Shown here piece by piece: positions 54,501 to 64,000 of a stretch of DNA of 64,000 bases. Source of the stretch: Burhinus oedicnemus (lineage: Eukaryota > Chordata > Aves > Charadriiformes > Burhinidae); assembly GCA_008921705.1 (NCBI GenBank), contig VFFE01008475.1, positions 282,606 to 346,605 on the forward strand, read 5' to 3'. The notes below the pieces were generated by a model that did no database searches, was not told the origin of the DNA, and worked only from the letters and a program-made list of their open reading frames with translations. A program made the position numbers and the translations under genes. How positions within the stretch are numbered: position 1 is the first letter of the stretch; each line of letters opens with the position of its first letter.

Positions 54501-57500
54501 TTGTTCATCTGTCTGTGTGCTGCACATTTTGAAACCTCTGAAGAAATAGAGCAGGGATATTTATTTGGGGATACAGGGACAACAGAAGCTAGTCTTACTC
54601 TTTTAGACTGGCAGGAGGGAATGAGTGGTAGCTCCTGTCCTGAGACTGCCAGCACAACCTCCATTTCTTATTGCTGAAAACACTCAAGTCTCCAGAAACT
54701 CTGCTTTGTTGACCTTTCTGGAGAACACTTGGCTAAGGATAAACCTGCTTTCATACTGGGGACAGAGCAGTTCACAAACCCTGATGGCATGAGTTAATCT
54801 ATGGTATGTGTGTGGGGTCAGGCTTTATGTTCCAAGGAGACAGTTGCTTCTTTCTTGTAGCATGCTGCCATCCCAGCAGCCTTGGCAGGAGACCTACCTC
54901 CAATAAGCTGCTTATAGCTGACCAATGTTTGAGAGGGGCTAGTCTTTAAACTGCTTTAGAAGCAGTCACTTTCCACGTGAAGCTGCTCTTAAGCCATCTT
55001 GCAAGCGCTTACTCTGCTTCTATCTTGTACTCCTCTTGAGGTGCTGATATTCCCCATTTCCCCAGTCGTGTGGCTGCCTGTACCTTGTATTCACCTGGTT
55101 CCTTTTAAAGACCATGAAGATCAGTGTTCCCAACAGTGTCATCCTCTTCTGTTCCTGCTTTGAGTTGCGTATGAGGTTTGAGCTTAGGTCTGCCAGCTGG
55201 GAGGTTAGCTCCTGAACCAAGGAGGCTGGGAGTCTGCTCTGACACAGCAAAGCCCTAAAAACAAATTGCCCAAAGCTCCTAGTTTCACTAGTAGCTCAGA
55301 AACTTGTCCACACTTGTCCTTGCAGCTTGGCAAGGAGTCCATTTACCTTTCGCAAAACACACTGCCAATAACCCCGAATCAGCTTTGTAGCTCCGGCTAC
55401 GTAACACAGAGACCAAAGCTGATAACCGTGGTGTTTTGCTTTGTGTCCTTTCCAAGTACAGACCAAGTTTCACTGCTGAGATCTGAGGAAACGGCGGGTC
55501 AAAAGGCTGAAGCCGTGTTCACCTGGGAGATAACTGTTCTTATCTGCTCTGTTAACAGGGACCTGCCCAAAGGAGCAAGAGAAACACGAGCACACCTTTG
55601 AGTCCTGGTTGTGCCAGCAGCACAGAACAACCACAAATGCTGCTGGCGTGTAAGCAGAGGAGCTTTCAGAGCAAGGCTGGTTGAGGTTTTTATAGAGAGG
55701 TGTCTGGTAGACTGATTGCTGTAAAATGGAATTTTTTCATGCTTTTTAGGGCTTGGTGCATGGTAGCTCTGTGCACCTGGCTTGCACATCATGAATGCAT
55801 GAGGCCCAAGATCTTCAACTTGCTTGTTTTCTTGCCAGTTCTTCCTGGTTTACTAGCGAAGTGGTGAAATGGCACAGTGTGCCTTGTCTGCGCAGCTTGC
55901 TTGGCCTTGGGGATTGCATTGGTCCTCACGGGCACAGCCAACACGCTTGCTGCCCATCTCCTCACACCAGTCTGCACTTTGCAGGGCGACGTCACTGGAC
56001 TGGTTGTTGGCCTTGCCTGGAGCTGAAGCTGTGTGAATCACCTGCCTGTGCATGGGTTTTGCTGCTGGGCTTCATGGGGCCAGGAGATACTGGCTTCCGC
56101 CAGGAATGCGGTGAGGGTGAGGAGGTCAGGATAGTGAAAGACAGGGCAGCAATTGCCACAAAGGCATTTTTCAGCTACTTCTCAACTGACCTTTCACAAC
56201 AGTCGTCTTCTCCTCCCTCTCCTGTTCCATTTTAGGGCCTGTGGTTCTGCTATAAATAAACAACACAATATTTAATGAAGAGGATGCAAAAATGGCTTTA
56301 GCTAGTGCGTAGTGCCGAATTCCCTTTGTGCCAGGCACAGCCCAGCTGATGCAATCCTGGGTTGCCCCGTTTATTTGAAATACAAAGGGCTGCCGTGGAG
56401 GAAGGGGCAGGGTCCTCTTCAGGACTGAGCACCTGCAGCTCTGCTCATGTCGGGCTTCTGCAGCATTTTAAGTGATTCACCTCTCTGGACCAGGCACCTG
56501 ATCACTTGAGATGCTTCCTGCCACCCGCTCCTCAACTTCTTTGTTCTGTCAACTGAAGAACAGACACAAATTTTATTTTATTTTTTTTAATTATTATTTC
56601 CTCTGTGTCTGCAGCTGTTGTCTTCCCTCTCTCCCTGTGGTGGGCTGAGTTAGCAGGGAGGAAGCTCCTGTCCTGACTAGCAGCAAAGGTGGGCCACCGC
56701 TTCCCAGGGCCAAGGGTGAATGGCTGACGCTGTCACCTTGCTGGTGTGTCCATGTGGCACTGAAGGCCAGCTGGAGCAAGGAGAGCGTTGCATTCGGAAG
56801 TGCTCACTGTGGGACTGAGCTTCGGCAATCGCTGGTCTCGGGGTGGAATTCACTGAAATGAAGACGGTCTGACCTGGAGATCGTTGGGCAAATCGTGGAC
56901 AATGACTTCAGCCTGCAAGGAACAGTCCTTGGTGAGCATCCACCTGGGTGTGTCCTTGGACCCTGTCTCTGAATTGCATCCCATCTCCAACATCCCCTGA
57001 GGCTGGGCAAATGAATGGGATGTGTTTGTCTCTCCTGGCTGCTGGCAGTGTGATTCTCCACCGCACCGCACCGGACCAAGGCTGGCCTAGCCGCGGTTTA
57101 CACCAGCGTGAAACAGGACCTTCTCTGCACAGGGGATAGAGCAGGAGGTTAATCCAAATTCCGTAAAAGCGCTGCTATAAAGTGGATTGTTGAAACTATG
57201 TTAAGCCCCTTTGCGAGCACAATTCCAGACTGAAGGAAGCGGAGTCAAATGCGGGCCGCTCGAGCTCTGAAAAGGCATGTGTGAGTGGGGTGCGATGCCC
57301 ATTGGCAAATCCCCTTGAAACACCAAATTGAGTTTAACTTTCTTAAGTGTCCCCAAATATCCTACTGCTGTTGTAACAACTACATTTTCTCCTAGAAAAA
57401 GCTGCAGAGCAAATATGACCAAGTCCCATCTTGGCAATGCATCAGAAGGACAATTTTAGCCTAGTAGTAAAGTTGCTGTCTGTGCGTTGTTCAAACTCCT

Positions 57501-60500
57501 CTTGTAGTGGCCACGTGGATCCTTCTGTGTTATCTGCTCCCCATCTCTTCCCAACTCGGTGCACGCTGCATCTCCTCAGCCTCTGTTGCTCAAGGAATTG
57601 CAAATAAAATGCCTCTTTTGGCTCCTGCTACCTTTGTGCCAATCTCACCTTGGCTTGTGCTGCGGTGTGCTGGGACTTGTACGGCCTTTCCCACCTGCAC
57701 TTGGGGCTTTTCACTGCACCAGTTGCAGCCTAGATTGTTCCCCTGCGATGTCTCTTGACTTGTGCTCAAGCCCCTCTTGGGCTGTGGATGGAAGAGGCAC
57801 AAAACTACCTGTGGATTCCCAATAGGAGCAAATGGCCTCGGTGTGCGGCAGCTGGGAAGCAGCAGGTTTCCTCCTGCCAGGTAGAAAATCAGGGACAACT
57901 GGATCAGCTGCGCTTTTGGAGTGTGCGACCAGGAGAATTAGGACACAGAAGCCACTGCTTTTGTTCCTCTGTTAGCATCTGGGTGGACAAACCAGGTCCC
58001 TCTAGTGCTTCACAGGGGGCAGGGGCTGCGGGGGGGGCAATGGGTCCTGCTGTTTCCTCCCCCAGGCCCAGGCTGGGGGCTCCCTGGGCAGTGCTGGCAG
58101 GGAGAGCTGAGCAGGGCCTGCCCTGCTGGCCGGGGACAGCAGGTGGCAGCAAGAAATTCAGGTCCCTCTGCTCGGAGTTCAGGGCCAGGGACGGTGTGTG
58201 TTGACTTCTCCCTGGCACTTCACCTGGTGGCAGGAGTCTGCAGGCCAAGGCTGGCTGCAGAATTGGGGACAGTGAAATCTTAACGCAAACCCTGTCCTAA
58301 GTAGGTTTTGCACTGCTTTTGGTTTGTGCTTGTAGGGTGTTGGAGGCCGTGGGATGCTCTCCCGCAGCATCTGCACTGTTATCACCAGCAGGCATGTACA
58401 AAGCTACATGTGCAAAAGGGACTCCCAGGTGCCTGAGTTTGGACTCTTATTCGCCAGGATGAATTGTCTAGCTCCTGTGGGGCAATTTGCCAAGAGATTT
58501 GTGAGTGAGGAGAGAGACTGTGCCGACCACGTCAAGGGCAGCAAGCACGTATGTTGCTGAACACAGCTATGCTTGGAGAGGGCAGCGTGTCAGGTTGTTT
58601 CTGCAGAAACCCATCTTTGCCTTGGGAATCCTCTCTGGGTTACCCAGAAATGTCCAAGTTGGAAAACTTGATGTCTGAATCTCTCCTGTAGTCTTGCCAG
58701 CTCGGGGGCGTGAGCTAAGACATCTCTGCCACCCCTCTCCTAAGAGCAGCGTTGCAAAAGAGTGCCACTGGATAACCCAGAAACCTGGATTTGATTCCAC
58801 TTGTGTAAGCAATTTAGTCTGTCAGGCAAGGGAGGATATTTCATCCCTCTTCCTTGAGGGAGCTGATGTGCTTCCAAACACGCGCAAATGCCCTTGATAC
58901 TTCAGTAATTACGGATAAACGGCAGCCTGGCTTAGGAAGAACAGATCTCGCAAGACAAGCGTGATTGCTTCCACTGGGGACAGAATGGAAAAGGATCCAA
59001 CAACCAAAGGCATGAGCAGTGTCTGCAATGGCCTGGGACCTCTGAAGAGTATTTATTTAATTAAATGCAAAGAGGGGCAGTGAGAGGCATGAGAAAACTG
59101 GCTATCACGGTGGCACAAGCGGAGCCCAGAAGAGATCAGGGTCCCCTGTGGGGCAAGACGTCTGCCTCAAAGGGCTCACAAAAGGGATGCAGGGAGCCTG
59201 CAGGTTTACCTGGAGGGGCTAGGACTGGGTTCCATTCCCTTTCCTCCTGGTTTTCCTCCAGGCTCCGCCTGTCCCACTTATCCTGGGAAATAATGGCAGA
59301 AGTGGAGTTGTGTCTGCCTCCCTGGCTCCTGCGGTGGCTGTCACATTGTCCCGTTCCTGAGCTGTGCCCTGTGGGCTCTGACTGGAGCTCACCCTCATGC
59401 AGGAAGCAGCAAGCCTTGCCTGATGAGCTCTCTGGTGGCTTTTTTCAAGAAGGAAGGAGACCTGTATCATGATGATGGGCTGCAGAAGGAAGACATGAGT
59501 GAGGGAGAAGCATTAACACTGGTGGAGGCTGCCTGGGGCCAGAGCAGAAGCCTGGAAAAGGCTTGGTCCTGCCAGCTGTGTGCTGTCAAGCTGGGGCTGT
59601 TCTCTGGATTCCCTAGCATTACCTTCACTCCTGTGAAGAATGGGGCCAACTTCAAACTTGGAGCCAGATCGCTTATACCAAAAAGAAAACAGTTGTTTTG
59701 ATACCAAATAAACCATGTTGGTTATTTTGGGGGAATTTCCACCTTTTTGTTTTCCATCCTCGTTACATGTAACAAAAATTGGCTTCAAGGAGGGTTTCAG
59801 AACAGGAACGGTGCGTCAGTCATACAGCAGCTCTGTAGTGCAGTGAATACTTGAGCCTGTTGGAAAGCTGTCCCTTTGCCCTCCCTCCATGGCATCAGCC
59901 AGGGCTTGCTCTCGCTCTGCTTTCCTTCTGGATTTGCTCTTTTTTTTTTGGTTTTCCTTTTGTCTGTGCTCCCTTCTTTCAGGCCAGGGCATGTGTTTTC
60001 CAAGCCCAGAGCCAGAGATCACAGTCTCTTCAGCGTTTAACCTTGGCCATGGATTTTGTAACTCTTGGAGAGGAAAAGTTTGGCATTTCTAGCAACCCTC
60101 TGCCTCTGGGCTGTGAGAGCCCCTCGCTCTGTCTCTTGCACAAGCTGCCTGCGAGCTGCGGGGCTGCTGGTGGCACTGGTGTCTTGCAGGGGACAGGAGT
60201 GACCTGAAAGTGCAGAGCAGCAGCCAGCATCCCCACTCCCCAGGCAGCGAAGGCCATGACGAGAGTCTGGGAGAGACACGGGGCCTGGGGTCTCGACCCT
60301 TTCTGTGCCAGGACACCTCGGATACTTGTGACTGGGTGAACGCCCACTGCCATGCAGAGTTGTCCTTAAGGCTTAAAAGTGTTGCTAGATCCGTGTGATC
60401 AGATGGCAAAAGCAACTGTGAGCTCCTGCCCTTTGAGCAGGGTAGAAACTCCTGCTCACAGACAGCCGGAGGAGCAGTCGGGTAAACACAGCCACGTGAA

Positions 60501-61844
60501 TATGTGATAAGGGAGCACTTGCACCCGGGCGCACGCCTTGGGCAAACCCTTTGCCCAGAGCTGTTAAATACCTTGCCGTATGGTGAGCGTGCTGCCATCC
60601 CCAACCCCCAGCCTCCTGCGCTTGCAGTGTGACCCCGGGCCCCTGGGGGTTTGCTGCCAGCTCTGGTTTACTACAGAGGCGAAGTGCAAAGGCATCTCTT
60701 GCATCACACCAGCAGGACCCCGCAGGCCCTGGGAGCGTGGTCGGGTGCTGTGGCACTGGCTCGATTGCTTGCGGTGAAACCGGGCATAGCCGTGGCAGCT
60801 ACAGCCATGTCAAGTGTGTTCCTCTAGTGCTACTGCATTCATATGATGTCCTTGCTTAGCTTGGCTCTTTCAGAAGCTGATCGGAGCCAGAGACCTCGCT
60901 GCCCAGCTGGAGCAGAGCTCTCGCGCCCCAGGAAAGCTGAGCAGCCCCCAGCCCACCCGCCAGCAGCAGCACGTGAGGCTTTTAAGATCCCAAGGACCAG
61001 CTCCAAAGCAATTCCCCGTAAATGAAGCAGACTAGCTTTGCAAAATCAAAATATTCCTAGCAAGCCAAAGCTGCTTCCTCCAGCTGACATCTGACTCGCC
61101 CAAGGGGAGGGCGCTTTGCCTTTGAAACAGCCAAAATGTTTTCTGCATGAAAGGCCCAGGTCAGCTCTCAGTGAAAGCACTGATAGCTTGTGCCACTTAT
61201 TTATAATGCAGCTTTGGAGCTAATCGTTGATGTAACCTATTAAAAATACATTCATTCATCCTTTTATTTTCTTCCCCACCAAAGAAACTGGTAAGATGTG
61301 GTTTCAGGTGAGCTCTGATAAGCTGGTTGCTGCTGCAGGGTGCAGAGGGGTCGCGCATGGTGGCAGCTCATGGACTCAGCATCCCTCCATGCTGCTCACT
61401 GGGCATTGCAGGAGCATCCCTGTGCCTCGCTGCCTATCGTCTCTCCACGCTGGCAGACCTCGGGCTCGGTAATGCCATACCCTGCTCCTTGGAGAGCATC
61501 GTGCCTCTTTTAGCCCCCTGGTTGATGGTTAGACTTAATTACATTGCAGCAGTTGGCTCCCTGGCCCAGCTGGGGAAAGAGTCACGGATTTTAAATACTG
61601 GATTTTCTGATCTTGCCCTTTGAACCTATTTTTGCTGGGGCTGTTGATAAAGTGCGTGCTCCCCATTGCAAAATCCTCTGTGGATGGCTGCGTCCCTGAG
61701 CGGGTCCATCTTTATAAGTTGTACAAGAGCAGTGTTTGATATAAGTTGGCATGTATGGCTGAAGGCAGGAGGCTGATTTCAGCTCAGTTTGGTGTAGAAT
61801 TGCCACCCAGTTTATCGTGGACTCATAAAAGTGCTGGTGGGAAG
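48531..61844. other. Intergenic sequence, no gene recognised
   Basis: I found no exon with recognisable homology on either strand. In human the next gene on this side is ATL2, well over 100 kb away, so a gene-poor interval is expected. Open frames of 100-150 codons (for example 52484-52909 minus, 55795-56235 plus, 57755-58204 plus, 60089-60604 minus) have no domain or splice context that I could support. Confidence 0.55.
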
Positions 61845-62330
61845 GGTCCTGCGGAGGTCTCTGATCCATCCAACCCTTGGAGCAGGACTGTTGCTGACAC
61901 CGGGTCAGAGCAGCTGGGGCTCTGCAGAGCTAAGGCTGAAAAATTTCCAAGGATGGAGGCCCCTCCTCTCTGGGTCTGTATCCCAGGGTTGCACCACCCT
62001 TCCAGGGAAGGAGTTTTTCCTCATGCCCTACCTGAACTGGCCAGGCTGCAATCTTCTGCCTCTTGCTTCACGTCTTGATCTACTGGAAAGACTTTGGCTT
62101 CATCCTCCCTGTATCTGTCCTCCAAGTTGCTGTAGACTTCTGCGAAATCACCCCAACCTCCTCCCCTTCCCAACCAAACAAACCAGCTGTGTCCACCTCT
62201 CCCTGTAAGGCAACATCTCCTGATCTCAACCAGCCAGGTGGCCCTGCTGTATCCTCTCCAGCTTCCCAGCAGATCCTATGCTCATCCTGGAGGGGCTGTT
62301 CACAGCCACCGAGACCTGCTAAAAGAGGAT
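61845..62330 (-). mobile_element. Possible ancient CR1-like fragment
   Basis: Phrases in order resemble a reversed, highly diverged CR1 3' region: AAGGGTCCTGCGGAGGTCTC, CATCCAACCC, GGAGTTTTTCCTCATGCCC, and later TATCCTCTCCAGC. The match is by eye and weak, so the borders are approximate. Confidence 0.35.
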
Positions 62331-63523
62331 GCTTAGAGCTGAGGCAAGCTGAAGTCAAGCTCAGAAACAAGCTCCTTGTGTCCGCCTGAATAAGGCTTCA
62401 GGAGAACCTGATTTTAATTGATTTCTGAATGAGATGGGTCTGAACCAGCTGGCAGGTGACACGCAAGGCCTGCCCATGCCTGTCTCCTTGCAACGTTGCA
62501 GCATCCTTCTGACCACTGAGGGCCGTAGGGCACTGCCCTGAACTGTCTCCTCAGCCACATGAAGGAGCATCTTCCAGGGAGCAACACAGTTTGGGGACGT
62601 CACCAGCACAAAGCTGATGTGCCCCGAGCCCTAGACTATGTGGGGCTCTCCAGAGCAGCAGATGCCTCTCCACTGCCTCCTGGGCACTGCCCACCCCTGC
62701 TGGGGCAGGTCCAAGGGGCTCAGGTGCTCCTGGAAGCAGTGTGGCTGGACTCCAGGGGAGCTGTTGGAGTTGGGTCACCCTGCCCAAGGCTAGCTCATCC
62801 ATCCTCACGTTGCCGGCACAGCTCATCCCGACACAGAGAGACGAGCGTAGTGCTTTATTTAGATGGATACCAGGGAGCAGGGGGCCTTTGGAGAGTCAGC
62901 CTGGGCATTTTGACAGGGTCTGGGCTCCACACCTGAGGCCTTGGTGGGGCGTTAGGCTCCCTCCTCTTCTCCACTCCATGGGACTGGGATGTGCTGGGCA
63001 GCCTGTTCCTGCCCAGAGCAACCTGCTCCTCACTGATCATTCCTCTCTGAAGGATGGTGTCAGATGCCCAAGGCTGTTCCCTTGAGGTCTGAAAGATTAG
63101 ACTGGAAGTTTTCGGGGTGGGAGATGTCCCAAGGCTGAGGTCAGGGACAGAAATGTAACGTCTGTCCCGCTCTGTTATACAATCCGCTGTTAAATAATCA
63201 CTCGGGGTCACTGCGCCTGCCAGGTGGCTGCGGCTGGTGGTGGGGCTGCCTGGAAAATGGGCTGTGGTTTGCAGGATGGCTGTCCCCCGTACGAGAAGAA
63301 GAAGGAAAATGCTTGCAGGTAGTCCCAGGCTCGGACCTTTCCCAGCCTTGGGGTTCCTCATTGCAAGGTATTTTTGGTGACGCAGGCACCAACCTATTGT
63401 TAAAGACAGCAGCCCAATGGTCACAGCAAGGAGGTGGCTTTAGCCACTGTGAGAAAAAGCTGGTGTTCATCTGCAGGATGCTGTGGCTCGATGGGTACGG
63501 CCAGGGACCCATGCCTGTTGCTG
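62331..63523. other. Intergenic sequence, no gene recognised
   Basis: GC-rich sequence with a 189-codon open frame on the minus strand (62855-63424). Its translation begins with two hydrophobic stretches but shows no known domain. I do not call it a gene. Confidence 0.5.
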
Positions 63524-63623
63524 GGATGCTGGGTCTCCACTGAGTCTGGATAAGGTGCAGCGGGAGCTGACAGCCATCAGCTCCCGCTGCAGCTTGCCCA
63601 AACCTGGTGGAGACCCAGCATCC
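63524..63623. repeat. 100-bp near-palindromic hairpin
   Basis: The outer arms GGATGCTGGGTCTCCAC (63524-63540 and its complement 63607-63623) are perfect over 17 bp. The inner arms TGCAGCGGGAGCTGA are perfect over 15 bp around a 6-nt loop (CAGCCA). The 15-nt middle section pairs at about 9 positions. Together it folds into a 47-bp stem with about 41 pairs. The shape suits a small-RNA precursor or a fold-back element. Neither is shown. Confidence 0.9.
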
Positions 63624-64000
63624 ATCCAGCGCAGCTCTGTGTCCCCCAGCCTCATGGTTGCTCTCTGCATTTCATGAAGCTGCAGTGGAGCCCCCCTGCA
63701 GCAGCTGCTAGCACGTAGGGGTCAGGCCAGTGCCACAGTCCCCAGGCACTAATTTTGGGTGGTGCTGCCCATGTTGGACTGGCACCTGTTTAACAGCACT
63801 GCGTTAATGATTTCGAAGGTGCTGCAGAACAAAGTAGCCAGAACTGGCGTGTGGAGGACATCGGGAAACCTGTGGAAATGGCTAGTAGTGATCTGTGCTG
63901 GCTGCAAAAGAGCAGTCGCTCGAGGGAGCTGGATTTGTCCTAGGAAATACAGGCCATGTCCAGGAAAAGAAACCACGCTGGCAGGGAAAGCTCCCAAAAG
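63624..64000. other. Intergenic sequence, no gene recognised
   Basis: Nothing recognisable between the hairpin and the right edge. Confidence 0.6.

Noticed and set aside
60089..60604. 171-codon minus-strand frame
   Set aside because: Ser/Arg/Pro-rich translation without recognisable motif. Similar frames are open on the other strand.
62855..63424. 189-codon minus-strand frame with hydrophobic N-terminus
   Set aside because: No domain, no splice context and low-complexity middle. Its length is not remarkable for GC-rich intergenic DNA.
1..64000. CRISPR arrays, bacterial operons, tRNA or rRNA genes, intact endogenous retrovirus
   Set aside because: None was seen on reading. The only RT-bearing elements are CR1 LINEs without LTRs.

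Overview
The window is vertebrate nuclear DNA, almost certainly from a bird. It has large introns, GT-AG splice junctions, a CpG island, and several CR1 LINE fragments that end in the (ATTCTATG)n tail typical of avian and reptilian CR1. There are no bacterial-style genes. Two 20-N runs (20366-20385 and 33609-33628) are assembly gap placeholders.

Layout. (1) 1-2461, minus strand: the first two coding exons of GALM (galactose mutarotase). The gene runs off the left edge. (2) 2.7-19.3 kb: the GALM-HNRNPLL intergenic interval. It carries three plus-strand CR1 fragments (8.1, 15.2 and 18.1 kb). It also holds a minus-strand series of exon-like blocks (11.46 to 9.04 kb) whose splice signals and reading-frame phases agree with one another. 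I do not recognise their product. (3) 19.3-20.1 kb: a CpG-island promoter. (4) 20076-47810, plus strand: the complete coding sequence of HNRNPLL (heterogeneous nuclear ribonucleoprotein L-like) in 13 exons, predicted 544 aa with four RRMs. The order GALM (minus) / HNRNPLL (plus), head to head, matches the human 2p22 arrangement. (5) 47.8-64 kb: 3' UTR, then gene-poor intergenic sequence with no exon I could recognise.

The most interesting points are these. HNRNPLL intron 4 has the signals of a minor-spliceosome (U12-type) intron with unusual AT...AT termini. Intron 6 begins with a CA-rich tract that is open for about 133 codons in the frame of exon 6, behind an almost ideal branch point. This is where published work on hnRNP L/LL cross-regulation places a CA-cluster and a poison exon, and another small stop-containing exon candidate lies 1.5 kb further on. 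Two strong inverted repeats (39.36 kb and 63.52 kb) are not explained by any gene or by a repeat family I recognise.

How the genes relate: GALM is a cytosolic sugar-metabolism enzyme and HNRNPLL a nuclear splicing regulator. They are neighbours by conserved synteny, not by pathway. The main limit is that all exon calls come from reading the sequence against remembered family features, with no alignment or expression data.
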